The translations under genes were made by a program, and so were the position numbers. DNA of 64,000 bases. Origin: Paracidovorax konjaci (lineage in GTDB: Bacteria; Pseudomonadota; Gammaproteobacteria; Burkholderiales; Burkholderiaceae_C). Positions 8,743 to 17,462 of the stretch are shown one piece after another (positions within the stretch are counted from its first letter, which is position 1; each line of letters starts with the position of its first letter). The DNA lies in contig NZ_FOMQ01000002.1 in assembly GCF_900112675.1 (NCBI RefSeq), positions 310,001 through 374,000 on the forward strand, written 5' to 3'. The notes beneath the pieces were generated by a model. The model had not been told where the DNA came from. It worked only from the letters and a program-made list of their open reading frames with translations, and searched no databases.

Positions 8743-9309
8743 ATGACCTCTCGCACGCTCTCCGTCCTGCCCGTCTCCTTGCCGGATGCCTCCCGCAACG
8801 GCCCTTCCGCGCCCGACCGGCGGCGCCTGCTCGCCACGGCGGTGGGCACCGTCGCGGCGCTGTGGCTGCTGAATGCGTGCGATCCGCAGCGCATCCGGGA
8901 ACTGGAGGAAGGCGTCTCCACCGAAGCGGACGTGCGCGCGCGCTTCGGCGAGCCCGAGCGCGTGTGGGACGAGCCCGACGGCGCGCGCACGCTCGAATAC
9001 AACCGCCAGCCCGAGGGGCACCAGAACTACATGATCACGATCGGCACCGATGGCCGCATGACCGCGCTGCGGCAGGTGCTCGCGTCCCACGTGTTCGAGA
9101 AGATCGTGCCCGGCATGCTCATGGAGGATGTACGGCGGCGCCTCGGCAAGCCGGCCAGGATGACCACCTTCGAGCGCCAGGGCGAAACCGTCTGGGACTG
9201 GCGCTGGAACGACGGCGGCACGCAGCCCATGGTGTTCAGCACCACCTTCGACCTGCGGGGCCGGGTGCTGCGCAGCGGCAGCGCCTTCGAGATGCGCGAC
9301 GGGAAATGA
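8743..9309 (+). CDS. BamE/SmpA-like lipoprotein
   Basis: A 188-residue protein with a basic, twin-Arg-like segment (D-R-R-R-L-L-A-T), a hydrophobic stretch and a lipobox-like L-L-N-A-C at about residue 46. Two BamE-like repeats follow: G-V-S-T-E-A-D-V-R-A-R-F-G-E-P and G-M-L-M-E-D-V-R-R-R-L-G-K-P. This suggests an outer-membrane lipoprotein related to the beta-barrel assembly factor BamE, with the fold present twice. It is not the standard short BamE, so the exact role is uncertain. A 17-base tandem duplication spans its stop codon. Confidence 0.75.
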   Translation: MTSRTLSVLPVSLPDASRNGPSAPDRRRLLATAVGTVAALWLLNACDPQRIRELEEGVSTEADVRARFGEPERVWDEPDGARTLEYNRQPEGHQNYMITIGTDGRMTALRQVLASHVFEKIVPGMLMEDVRRRLGKPARMTTFERQGETVWDWRWNDGGTQPMVFSTTFDLRGRVLRSGSAFEMRDGK

Positions 9310-9324
9310 TGCGCGACGGGAAAT
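9291..9324. repeat. 17-bp tandem duplication over a stop codon
   Basis: The 17 bases GATGCGCGACGGGAAAT at 9291-9307 recur immediately at 9308-9324. The first copy ends the BamE-like frame; the second is noncoding. Confidence 0.9.
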
Positions 9325-9393
9325 AATCGGGCCCTCCCGGCCTGGCCCGCGGCTTGCATGCCCGCGGCCAGCCCTGCCACCCCACCCCCCGCC

Positions 9394-10029
9394 ATGTCCG
9401 ACGCACCGCCCGATCCCATTCCCGTTCCCGTCCCCTCGCTGCGGCACGGCCGCTACGAGGACGTTCAGGCGCTGGTCGCCGGCACGCTCTTCGTGGCCAT
9501 GGCGCTGATGCTGTTCGGGCAGGCGGGGCTGCTCATCGGCAGCACGGCCGGTATCGCATTCCTGCTGCACTACCTGACGGACGTCTCTTTCGGCAAATTG
9601 TTCTTCGCGGTCAACCTGCCGTTCTACTGGTTCGCGTGGACGCGCATGGGCCGCGAATTCACCATCAAGACCTTCCTGAGCGTGGCCATGCTCTCCGGAC
9701 TCACGGAGATGTTTCCGCACGTGATGCACGTGGATTACCTGGACCCGCTGTTCGCCGCCGTCCTGGGCGGGCTGCTGCTCGGCACGGGCTGCCTGTTCCT
9801 GGCGCGCCACAAGTCCAGCCTGGGCGGGGCGACCATCGTGGCGCTGTACCTGCAGAACCGGCACGGCATCCGCGCGGGCAAGGTGCAGATGGCGATCGAC
9901 TGCACGGTGCTGGGGCTGGCGCTCTTCGTAGTGCCGCCGGAGCGGGTGGCCTATTCGGTGCTGGCGGCGGTGGTGATGAGCCTGTTTCTCTGGGTCAGCC
10001 ACCGTCCGGGGCGCTACGTCGGGGAGTAG
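9394..10029 (+). CDS. YitT family (DUF161) membrane protein
   Basis: A roughly 211-residue integral membrane protein with about five hydrophobic segments (for example V-A-G-T-L-F-V-A-M-A-L-M-L-F-G and L-F-A-A-V-L-G-G-L-L-L-G-T-G). The ending H-R-P-G-R-Y-V-G-E and the Y-E-D-V-Q-A-L-V-A-G-T start of the conserved region are typical of YitT-like proteins, whose function is unknown. The frame also offers ATG at 9358; 9394 is preferred because it places the conserved start about 15 residues in, but neither site has a clear Shine-Dalgarno. Its 3' end overlaps the convergent lipoprotein gene by 16 bases. Confidence 0.8.
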   Translation: MSDAPPDPIPVPVPSLRHGRYEDVQALVAGTLFVAMALMLFGQAGLLIGSTAGIAFLLHYLTDVSFGKLFFAVNLPFYWFAWTRMGREFTIKTFLSVAMLSGLTEMFPHVMHVDYLDPLFAAVLGGLLLGTGCLFLARHKSSLGGATIVALYLQNRHGIRAGKVQMAIDCTVLGLALFVVPPERVAYSVLAAVVMSLFLWVSHRPGRYVGE

Positions 10030-10322
10030 GGCGCCGCGGGCGTGCCGGCCGGTGCGGCGGCGGGCCGGATGGATTCGCGGATCTGGATGCCGCTGGTGTC
10101 GCCGCTGCCGCCGGTCACCGCATCGGCCGCCATGCCCACTCCCTTGCCCACGATCTTGACCGTGCCAATGGCCGCGTCCGCCGCCAGACCGACGGCACTC
10201 GCGGTGACGCCCACGGCCGTGCTGGCCACCGTCACCACGGTGCAGCCCGCGAGCCAGTGCAGGACCACCGCCAGGGCGGCGGCGGCCGGCAGGGTGCGCC
10301 GATGGAAGGCTTTTTTTGGCAT
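10014..10322 (-). CDS. small putative lipoprotein
   Basis: A 102-residue protein with a basic N-terminus, a hydrophobic segment and the lipobox L-A-G-C at residues 24-27, indicating a lipid-anchored envelope protein. The mature part is rich in Ala, Val and Gly (T-A-V-G-V-T-A-S-A-V-G-L-A-A-D-A), giving a helical amphipathic look, and ends in an Ala/Pro tail. It starts 11 bases after the metG stop and may be cotranscribed with it. No family is recognised with confidence. Confidence 0.7.
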   Translation of the reverse strand: MPKKAFHRRTLPAAAALAVVLHWLAGCTVVTVASTAVGVTASAVGLAADAAIGTVKIVGKGVGMAADAVTGGSGDTSGIQIRESIRPAAAPAGTPAAPYSPT

Positions 10323-10333
10323 GGCCGCAGCCT

Positions 10334-12415
10334 TCAGCGCACGCGCATGCCGGGCGTGGCGCCCGGCCAGGGGTTCAGCACGTGGATGCCGGGGTGCGCC
10401 TTCTCGTCGTTGTGGCTCGCGGCCAGCACCATGCCCTCGGAGACGCCGAACTTCATCTTGCGCGGCGCGAGGTTGGCCACCATCACGGTGAGCTTGCCCA
10501 CCAGGTCCTCGGGCCGGTAGGCGCTCGCGATGCCGGAGAACACGTTGCGCGTGCGGCCCTCGCCCACGTCGAGCGTGAGGCGCAGCAGCTTGGTCGATCC
10601 TTCCACGGCCTCGCACTGGACGATGAGCGCGATGCGCAGGTCGATCTTCGCGAAATCGTCGATGGTGATGGTGGGCGCGATTTCCTCGCCGCCCGGTGCT
10701 ATGGTTTCTGTAGCAATCTTTTCAGGTTCTGCGGCGGCATGGGGCTCGAACAATGCTTCAAGCTGCTTGGCGTCCACGCGCTGCATGAGATGCTGGTAGG
10801 CACCGATGGCATGGCCCTCGCCGAGCAGCGCCGGCGCATCCGAGAAGCTGAGCGGCGCGATGTTCAGGAACGCCTCCACCTGCGCGGCGAGCGCCGGCAG
10901 CACGGGCTTGAGGTAGAGCGTGAGCCAGCGGAAGGCCTCGATGCAGGTGGTGCAGGCGGCCTGCAGTGCCGCCTCCTGGCCTTCCTGCTTGGCGAGTTCC
11001 CAGGGCTTGCGTGCGTCCACGTACTCGTTCACGCGGTCCGCCAGCAGCATGGTTTCGCGCACGGCACGGGCCGTATCGCGCTTGTCGTAGGCCTCGGCGA
11101 TGGCGCCGGCCTGCGCGCGCAGCACTTCCAGCAGCGCGGCGCCCTCGGCGTCCGCCGTGCCCAGGCGTCCGCCGAAGCGCTTGGTCAGGAAGCCCGCCGC
11201 GCGGCTCGCGATGTTCACGAACTTGCCGATCAGGTCGCTGTTGACCCGCGCCATGAAATCTTCGGCGTTGAAGTCGATGTCCTCGTTGCGTCCGTTGAGC
11301 TTGGCCGCGAGGTAGTAGCGCAGCCATTCGGCGTTCATGCCCAGGCCCAGGTACTTGAGCGGGTCGAGGCCGGTGCCGCGGCTCTTGCTCATCTTCTCGC
11401 CGTTGTTCACGGTGAGAAAGCCGTGCACGAAGACCGCGTCCGGCGTCTTGCGGCCGCTGAACTTCAGCATCGCGGGCCAGAACAGCGTGTGGAAGGTCAC
11501 GATGTCCTTGCCGATGAAGTGGAACTGCTCCAGCTGCGGGTCGGCGATGTAGGCGTCGTAGCTCTCGCCGCGCTTCTCGAGCAGGTTCTTGAGCGAGGCG
11601 AGGTAGCCCACGGGCGCGTCGAGCCACACGTAGAAATACTTGCCCGGCGCGTCGGGGATCTCGATGCCGAAATACGGCGCGTCGCGGCTGATGTCCCAGT
11701 CGCCCAGGCCCTCGCTGGTGGTGCCGTCGGGGTTGGTGCGCACCGAGAACCATTCCTTGACCTTGTTGGCCACCTCGGGCTGCAGGCGGCCGTCCTGCGT
11801 CCACTCCTGCAGGAACTCCACGCAGCGCGGGTCGGAAAGCCGGAAGAAGAAATGGTCGGAACTCTTCAGCACCGGCTTGGCGCCCGAGAGCGCGGAATAC
11901 GGCTCGACGAGGTCGGTGGGCGCGTACACGGCGCCGCAGTTCTCGCAGTTGTCGCCGTACTGGTCCTTGGCATGGCAGCGCGGGCATTCGCCCTTGATGA
12001 AGCGGTCGGGCAGGAACATGTTCTTCTCGGGGTCGAAGAACTGCTCGATGGTGCGCGTCTCGATGAGGCCCGCGGCCTTCAGGTCGCGATAGATTTCGCG
12101 GGCGAGCGCGTGGTTCTCGGGGGCGTCGGTGCTGTGCCAGTTGTCGAAGCGGATGTGGAAGCCCTCGAGGTAGGGCTTGCGGCCGGCCGCGATGTCGGCC
12201 ACGAACTGCTGCGGCGTCTTGCCCGCCTTTTCGGCCGCGATCATGATCGGCGCGCCGTGCGTGTCGTCCGCGCCGACGAAGTTCACCGCGGCGCCCTGCA
12301 TGCGCTGGAACCGCACCCAGATGTCGGCCTGGATGTATTCCATGATGTGGCCGATGTGGAAGTTGCCGTTGGCGTAGGGCAGGGCGGTGGTGACGAAGAT
12401 CTTGCGTGCGGACAT
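10334..12415 (-). CDS. metG: methionyl-tRNA synthetase
   Basis: MetG, 693 residues, charges tRNA-Met. The class-I motifs are H-I-G-H (F-H-I-G-H) near residue 22 and K-M-S-K-S near 340. A zinc knuckle C-P-R-C...C-E-N-C lies between about 145 and 165, and the C-terminal EMAP-II-like tRNA-binding domain begins at [10 protein letters not shown]. The linker before this last domain (K-I-A-T-E-T-I-A-P) is encoded by a copy of the window's palindromic repeat, inserted in frame. The leader carries a perfect 9-bp GC hairpin. Confidence 0.96.
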   Translation of the reverse strand: MSARKIFVTTALPYANGNFHIGHIMEYIQADIWVRFQRMQGAAVNFVGADDTHGAPIMIAAEKAGKTPQQFVADIAAGRKPYLEGFHIRFDNWHSTDAPENHALAREIYRDLKAAGLIETRTIEQFFDPEKNMFLPDRFIKGECPRCHAKDQYGDNCENCGAVYAPTDLVEPYSALSGAKPVLKSSDHFFFRLSDPRCVEFLQEWTQDGRLQPEVANKVKEWFSVRTNPDGTTSEGLGDWDISRDAPYFGIEIPDAPGKYFYVWLDAPVGYLASLKNLLEKRGESYDAYIADPQLEQFHFIGKDIVTFHTLFWPAMLKFSGRKTPDAVFVHGFLTVNNGEKMSKSRGTGLDPLKYLGLGMNAEWLRYYLAAKLNGRNEDIDFNAEDFMARVNSDLIGKFVNIASRAAGFLTKRFGGRLGTADAEGAALLEVLRAQAGAIAEAYDKRDTARAVRETMLLADRVNEYVDARKPWELAKQEGQEAALQAACTTCIEAFRWLTLYLKPVLPALAAQVEAFLNIAPLSFSDAPALLGEGHAIGAYQHLMQRVDAKQLEALFEPHAAAEPEKIATETIAPGGEEIAPTITIDDFAKIDLRIALIVQCEAVEGSTKLLRLTLDVGEGRTRNVFSGIASAYRPEDLVGKLTVMVANLAPRKMKFGVSEGMVLAASHNDEKAHPGIHVLNPWPGATPGMRVR
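10697..10740. repeat. TGCTAT...TAGCA palindromic repeat inside metG
   Basis: TGCTAT-N8-TAGCA with a downstream tail containing TTCA and GGCGGCATGG, matching the order seen in the copies at 26623, 28292 and 52307. It lies in the interdomain linker of metG and keeps the frame open. Confidence 0.65.
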
Positions 12416-12442
12416 CGGGGTGCGTCTTTCGGTGCGGCGGTG

Positions 12443-12465
12443 CGCCCGCGCGCGGTGCGCGGGCG
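12443..12465 (-). promoter_or_regulatory. GC-rich hairpin in the metG leader
   Basis: A perfect 9-bp inverted repeat (CGCCCGCGC, 5-base loop, GCGCGGGCG) lies between a TAAAAT -10-like hexamer at 12475-12480 (minus strand) and the metG start. It would fold in the leader RNA. No U-run follows, so it is not a standard terminator. Confidence 0.4.
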
Positions 12466-12502
12466 GAGCCGGCGATTTTAGGGCGAGGCGGGCGGCGCCG
12501 CG

Positions 12503-13759
12503 TTACTGCGTGGGCGCGCGCAGCGCGTGCCCCGCGTCGCGCCAGCCGAAGAAGCGGCAGATCTCCCCGCGGCGCGCGAGCGCATCGGCACGGCCCAGTG
12601 CCATCAGCTCGCGCGTGTAGGCGGGCTCGAAGAGCAGATAGCTCGCCAGGGCCGCGCCCCGCACGTCCCGGGCGTTGGTGGTGACGCCCAGCGCGCCCAG
12701 CAGCGTGCGCACCGGCGCGGGCAGGTCGCCCACGTGCCGTGCGGCGAGGGCATCGAGGCGCTGGGAGGGCGCGATCACCAGCAGTTCCAGCGGGCGCAGC
12801 GGACTGTTCGCGCGGGCTTCGGGCGGGATCAGGGCCAGCGTCTGGTTGATGCGCTGGGCGCGTTCCACGTCCACGGCCAGGGCATCCAGGAAGATGTTGG
12901 AGAGCGCGTGCCCGGCCACCTGGGCCAGGGAGGGGTAGGCGGGCGCAGGCTCGGCCGCGGTGTCGCCGGCGGGCTCGTGCATGCGGCCCGCGCCGATCAC
13001 CAGCACCCGCTCGGCCCCGAGGTGGATCGCCGGTGCGATCGGCGCGGACTGGCGCATGGAGCCGTCGCCGAAGAATTCGGTGCGCCCGCCCAGCTCCAGC
13101 GCAGTGGCCGGGAACACGAAGGGAATGGCGGACGAGGCCAGCAGGTGCGGGTGCGTGATGCGCCCGCGCGACGCCCGGCGCTGCTGCCGCGCCCAGGGCT
13201 GCAGGGACTCGGCCGCCTCGAAGAAGGTGATGTGCTCGCCCGAGCTGTAGCTGGAGGCCGTCACGGCCAGCGCCTGGAGGTGGCCGTCGCGGATCAGGCG
13301 CGGCAGGCGCGAGAGCGGCACCAGCCGCGCCAGCAGTTCGGACAGCGGCGCATTGTCGAGCAGCGACCGCGGGCGCATGCGCCGCCAGCGCGCCACCGCC
13401 CAGCCCAGCGAGAGCAGGGTCAGCCAGCGCGCACCGCTGCGCATCACGCTCAGCGAATCGGCGCGGTAGACCTGCGGTGCGTGGAAGTCGCGCCACACGT
13501 GAGCGATGCGGCGCACGGCCCGGTCGAAGTGGTCGGCGCCGCAGGCCAGGGCCGCCGCATTGATGGCGCCGGCCGAGGTGCCGGTGATGATCGGGAAGGG
13601 GTTGGGATCGCGCCCGGCTCCGCAGGATTTGCGCAGGTCGGAGATGGCCTCCAGCACGCCGACCTGGTAGGCGGCGCGGGCGCCGCCGCCCGTGAGCACG
13701 AGCCCGGCCGGGCGTGACTGCGCTGCGTGCCGGGAGCGGTGCGCAAGCGGGGCGGCCAT
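12503..13759 (-). CDS. patatin-like phospholipase family protein
   Basis: A 418-residue patatin-fold lipid acyl hydrolase. The oxyanion loop G-G-G-A-R is at residues 24-28, the nucleophile elbow G-T-S-A-G at 60-64 (Ser62), and the catalytic Asp lies in F-G-D-G-S, where the family usually has D-G-A or D-G-G. A long C-terminal region follows. There is no signal peptide, so it is probably cytoplasmic or delivered by another route. The next gene upstream reads in the same direction with a 20-base gap. Confidence 0.87.
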   Translation of the reverse strand: MAAPLAHRSRHAAQSRPAGLVLTGGGARAAYQVGVLEAISDLRKSCGAGRDPNPFPIITGTSAGAINAAALACGADHFDRAVRRIAHVWRDFHAPQVYRADSLSVMRSGARWLTLLSLGWAVARWRRMRPRSLLDNAPLSELLARLVPLSRLPRLIRDGHLQALAVTASSYSSGEHITFFEAAESLQPWARQQRRASRGRITHPHLLASSAIPFVFPATALELGGRTEFFGDGSMRQSAPIAPAIHLGAERVLVIGAGRMHEPAGDTAAEPAPAYPSLAQVAGHALSNIFLDALAVDVERAQRINQTLALIPPEARANSPLRPLELLVIAPSQRLDALAARHVGDLPAPVRTLLGALGVTTNARDVRGAALASYLLFEPAYTRELMALGRADALARRGEICRFFGWRDAGHALRAPTQ

Positions 13760-13779
13760 GGGCGGCGGATCCGGCAGGC

Positions 13780-14376
13780 TCAGCGGCGGGCAGCCGGTGC
13801 GGCGGGCGCCTTGAGCAGCAAGGTGGCCAGGGCCGGGCCGTCCATGATGGCCAGGGCATGGTCGCGCGCGAAATCGCGGGCCGCGTCGCTCACGGCCCCT
13901 TGCGGCGCGATGTACACGCCGGAGGCCACGTCCTGCGCGCGCATCGCGGCCTGCAGGTCGCGCAGCGGCTCCACGCCATGGGCGCCGGCCTTCCACCGGC
14001 GGGCGCTGACCAGCGCGGAGCGTCCTTCGCGCTCGATGCGGAAGTCCGCCGGCCCGGCCGGCAGGCGGTGCACGGTATGGCCCTCGGCCCGCCAGGCGCT
14101 TTCGAGCCGGTCGGCCAACGCCCGCCAGGGCAGGGCTCCGGCTTCGTCCAGCGCGGCCTGCATGCGCGTGGCACTGGGGGCCCGCAACTGCCGCCACGCG
14201 GCCACGCAGCCCACGCCGAAGATCGGCAGCACGCCCACGGCGGCATAGGGCGCCACGTGCGAGGGCAGCAGTGCACCGCAAGCCAGCGCGATCGCTCCCG
14301 CCGCAAGAAAGCTCACCCACCAGGGAGAGCGCAGCAGCACGGCGAAAAGCGAATTGGGGGCCATCTTCAATTTCAC
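13780..14376 (-). CDS. membrane-anchored restriction-endonuclease-like (Mrr-type) protein
   Basis: A 198-residue protein with two N-terminal hydrophobic segments (W-V-S-F-L-A-A-G-A-I-A-L-A and Y-A-A-V-G-V-L-P-I-F-G-V-G) followed by a soluble domain. That domain resembles the Mrr-type nuclease fold: D-F-R-I-E-R-E-G-R plus R-W-K, then Q-A-A-M-R-A. The lysine of the usual Q-x-K motif is not obvious, so nuclease activity is uncertain. GTG at 14376 is chosen because GAAGGA lies nine bases upstream; ATG 14364 is the alternative. Confidence 0.65.
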   Translation of the reverse strand: MKLKMAPNSLFAVLLRSPWWVSFLAAGAIALACGALLPSHVAPYAAVGVLPIFGVGCVAAWRQLRAPSATRMQAALDEAGALPWRALADRLESAWRAEGHTVHRLPAGPADFRIEREGRSALVSARRWKAGAHGVEPLRDLQAAMRAQDVASGVYIAPQGAVSDAARDFARDHALAIMDGPALATLLLKAPAAPAARR

Positions 14377-14534
14377 GGGGAACGGTCCTTCGGGCGGTAG
14401 GGGAACAGGGGTGTGCAGTACGGCGGGCCGATGCCGCGGAGCGCTTTCGCGCGGCTCGGCCGCGGCATTGTCCTGCGGGCGGCGGGGGCGCGGATCAGGG
14501 AATAGACTACCTGCCCCCAAGGAGATTTACCGAT

Positions 14535-15626
14535 ATGGCAGTGACTGAACAGGCGCTCCTCGCGGCGCTCGCGAGCGTACGCGATCCGCACTCGGGCAAG
14601 GATTTCGTTTCCCTGCGCGCGGTGCGCGGCATGCGCATCGATGGCGGCAACGTGGCGTTCGGCGTGGAACTGGGCTACCCGGCCCGCAGCCTGGAAGCCG
14701 CGCTGGCCCGCGACCTGGAGGCCGCCGCACGCACGGTGCCCGGGGTGGAGAGTGTCTCGGTCCAGGTCACCACCCAGGTCACCGCGCATGCGGTGCAGCG
14801 CGGCGTGCAACTTTTGCCGCAAGTGAAGAACATCATCGCCGTCGCTTCGGGCAAGGGCGGTGTGGGCAAGAGCACCACGGCCGCCAACCTGGCGCTGGCG
14901 CTCGCGGCCGAGGGCGCGCGCGTCGGCGTGCTGGATGCCGACATCTACGGCCCCAGCCAGCCGATGATGCTGGGCATTGAAGGCCGGCCCGAAAGCACCG
15001 ACGGCAAGACCATGGAGCCGCTGCGCAACCACGGCGTGCAGGTGATGTCGATCGGCTTTCTCGTCGATCCCGACCAGGCCATGATCTGGCGCGGCCCCAT
15101 GGCCACGCAGGCGCTGGAGCAGCTGCTGCGCCAGACGAACTGGCAGGATCTGGACTACCTGATCGTGGACATGCCCCCGGGCACGGGCGACATCCAGCTC
15201 ACGCTGTCCCAGCGCGTTCCGATCACCGGCGCGGTCATTGTGACCACGCCGCAGGACATCGCACTGCTCGATGCACGCAAGGGCATCAAGATGTTCGAGA
15301 AGGTGGGCGTGCCCATCCTGGGCATCGTCGAGAACATGGCGGCCCACGTGTGCAGCCAGTGCGGCCACGTGGAGCACATCTTCGGCGAGGGCGGCGGGCG
15401 CCGCATGGCGGCCGAATACGGCATGGAATACCTGGGCGCGCTGCCGCTGGACCTGCAGATCCGCCTGCAGGCCGACAGCGGCACCCCCACGGTGGTGGCC
15501 GATCCCGGCAGCGAGGTGGCCGACATCTACCGCCAGGTGGCACGGGAGGTGGCGGTCAGGGTGGCACAGCAGGCCCGGGACTTCTCCTCCAAATTCCCCA
15601 CCATCTCGGTGACCAAGGACACCTGA
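14535..15626 (+). CDS. apbC: iron-sulfur cluster carrier protein ApbC/Mrp
   Basis: A 363-residue Mrp/NBP35 P-loop ATPase that carries Fe-S clusters to target proteins. An N-terminal MIP18-like domain (about residues 1-90) precedes the deviant Walker A S-G-K-G-G-V-G-K-S-T at 105-114. D-A-D-I-Y-G-P-S follows, and a C-x-x-C (C-S-Q-C) lies about 270. The start at 14535 has a strong AAGGAG Shine-Dalgarno. It is divergent from the nuclease-like gene. Confidence 0.93.
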   Translation: MAVTEQALLAALASVRDPHSGKDFVSLRAVRGMRIDGGNVAFGVELGYPARSLEAALARDLEAAARTVPGVESVSVQVTTQVTAHAVQRGVQLLPQVKNIIAVASGKGGVGKSTTAANLALALAAEGARVGVLDADIYGPSQPMMLGIEGRPESTDGKTMEPLRNHGVQVMSIGFLVDPDQAMIWRGPMATQALEQLLRQTNWQDLDYLIVDMPPGTGDIQLTLSQRVPITGAVIVTTPQDIALLDARKGIKMFEKVGVPILGIVENMAAHVCSQCGHVEHIFGEGGGRRMAAEYGMEYLGALPLDLQIRLQADSGTPTVVADPGSEVADIYRQVAREVAVRVAQQARDFSSKFPTISVTKDT

Positions 15627-15638
15627 CGCCACCCCGAA

Positions 15639-15654
15639 GGGGCGTGTGCGCCCC
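15639..15654 (+). terminator. possible hairpin after apbC
   Basis: GGGGCG-TGTG-CGCCCC lies 12 bases after the apbC stop. No T-run follows, so its role as a terminator is uncertain. Confidence 0.3.
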
Positions 15655-15805
15655 GCCCCGCCCGCTTGTGTTGGAAAAACCAATCACATTGCTCGGTCAC
15701 ATGTATTGACGTGTATCAACTGCTGCGCTGACACTGCGCCATCCATTCCATTTGGCGGGATGGGCATGCGGCAGAAGACAGTAACCAATATAGCGAGGAG
15801 TGGGC

Positions 15806-17446
15806 ATGGCGGGAACACAACCAGGGTTTCTGGACAAAGAGCGGATCATCGCGGGGCCAGGCTTCAACCGGTGGCTCGTGCCCCCGGCGGCTTTGGCCAT
15901 TCACCTGTGCATCGGGATGGCCTACGGCTTTTCCGTCTTCTGGCTACCGCTGTCGCAGGCGCTGTCCAAGGCCGGCACGGGACAGGCCTGTCCCAAGGAC
16001 ATGAGCTTCTTCGCGGAACTGTTCGCCAGCGGCTGCGACTGGCGCGTGGCCACCCTGGGCTGGATGTACACGCTCTTCTTCGTCTTCCTGGGCTGCTCCG
16101 CGGCCATCTGGGGCGGCTGGCTGGAGCGTTCGGGCCCGCGCAAGGCCGGCGTGGTCTCGGCGGTGTGCTGGTGCGGCGGCATGCTGCTGTCGGCCCTGGG
16201 CATCTACCTGCACCAGTTCTGGCTCATGATTCTGGGCTCGGGCGTCATCGGCGGCATCGGGCTCGGCCTCGGCTACATCTCGCCGGTGTCCACGCTGATC
16301 AAATGGTTCCCGGACCGCCGGGGCATGGCGACGGGCATGGCCATCATGGGCTTCGGCGGCGGCGCGATGATCGGCTCGCCCCTCGCGGTGGACCTCATGA
16401 AGACCTTTGCCACCCCGACCGACGTCGGCGTGATGCAGACATTCGTGGTGATGGCGCTGATCTACTTCGTCTTCATGATGGCCGGTGCGCTGGGCTACCG
16501 CGTGCCGCCCACCGGCTGGAAGCCCGAGGGCTGGACGCCTCCGCCCCCCAGCGCCAACGCGATGATCACGCAGCGCCATGTGCACGTGAAGCGCGTCTGG
16601 GGCATTCCGCAGTTCTGGCTCGTCTGGGTCGTGCTCTGCATGAACGTGAGCGCCGGCATCGGCGTGATCGGCATGGCGTCGCCCATGCTGCAGGAGGTCT
16701 TCGGGGGTGCGCTCATCAACGTGCCCGCCAGGTTCGGCGACCTCAATCGCGAGCAGCTCGCCGCGATCGCCGTGGTGGCCGGCGGCTTCACGGCACTGCT
16801 GTCGCTCTTCAACATCGGCGGCCGCTTCTTCTGGGCCAGCCTCTCCGACAAGCTCGGCCGCAAGATGACCTATGTGGTGTTCTTCGTCCTGGGCGGCCTG
16901 CTCTACGCCAGCATCCCCAGCTCGGCCAGCGCCGGCAGCAAGCTGCTGTTCGTGGGGGCCTTCTGCATCATCCTCTCGATGTACGGCGGCGGCTTCGCCA
17001 CGGTTCCGGCTTACCTGGCCGACCTGTTCGGCACGCAGTTCGTGGGCGCCATCCACGGCCGCCTGCTCACGGCCTGGGCCACGGCGGGCATCCTGGGGCC
17101 GGTGGTGGTGAACTACATGCGCGAATACCAACTGGGCCTGGGCATTCCGCGCGAGCAGGTCTACAACCAGACCATGTACATCCTCGTGGGCATGCTGGTC
17201 ATCGGGCTCATCGCCAACCTGCTCGTGCGCCCGTTGGCGGACAAATGGTTCATGAGCGACGAGGAACTGGCGCACGAGAAGAAGCTGGCCCACGAGAAGG
17301 CCGCTGCGGCCGAGGTCGGCGCGGGCTCGGGCGGCGGCGGGTCCACCAGCCCGGCATTGGTGGCATTCGCCTGGGCGGCCGTGGGCATCCCGCTGGCCTG
17401 GGGTATCTACAAGACCCTGGTGAGCGCAGCCAAGTTCTTCCATTGA
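15806..17446 (+). CDS. OFA family MFS transporter (oxalate/formate type)
   Basis: A 546-residue transporter of the oxalate:formate antiporter family, with about twelve hydrophobic segments plus large loops. [12 protein letters not shown] follows the fourth segment and [15 protein letters not shown] is the duplicated MFS loop. After a Glu/Lys-rich and Gly-rich linker, an extra C-terminal hydrophobic segment ([16 protein letters not shown]) appears. Start ATG 15806 has GAGGAG five bases upstream. Its position before a formate-dehydrogenase-like gene and fdhD suggests formate or oxalate exchange. Confidence 0.88.
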   Translation: MAGTQPGFLDKERIIAGPGFNRWLVPPAALAIHLCIGMAYGFSVFWLPLSQALSKAGTGQACPKDMSFFAELFASGCDWRVATLGWMYTLFFVFLGCSAAIWGGWLERSGPRKAGVVSAVCWCGGMLLSALGIYLHQFWLMILGSGVIGGIGLGLGYISPVSTLIKWFPDRRGMATGMAIMGFGGGAMIGSPLAVDLMKTFATPTDVGVMQTFVVMALIYFVFMMAGALGYRVPPTGWKPEGWTPPPPSANAMITQRHVHVKRVWGIPQFWLVWVVLCMNVSAGIGVIGMASPMLQEVFGGALINVPARFGDLNREQLAAIAVVAGGFTALLSLFNIGGRFFWASLSDKLGRKMTYVVFFVLGGLLYASIPSSASAGSKLLFVGAFCIILSMYGGGFATVPAYLADLFGTQFVGAIHGRLLTAWATAGILGPVVVNYMREYQLGLGIPREQVYNQTMYILVGMLVIGLIANLLVRPLADKWFMSDEELAHEKKLAHEKAAAAEVGAGSGGGGSTSPALVAFAWAAVGIPLAWGIYKTLVSAAKFFH

Positions 17447-17462
17447 ACGGGAGGGCGCGGCC

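Noticed and set aside
15627-15805. Possible sigma-54 promoter before the OFA transporter
   Set aside because: GG and GC pairs near 15755-15770 are 12 bases apart instead of 10; no convincing match.
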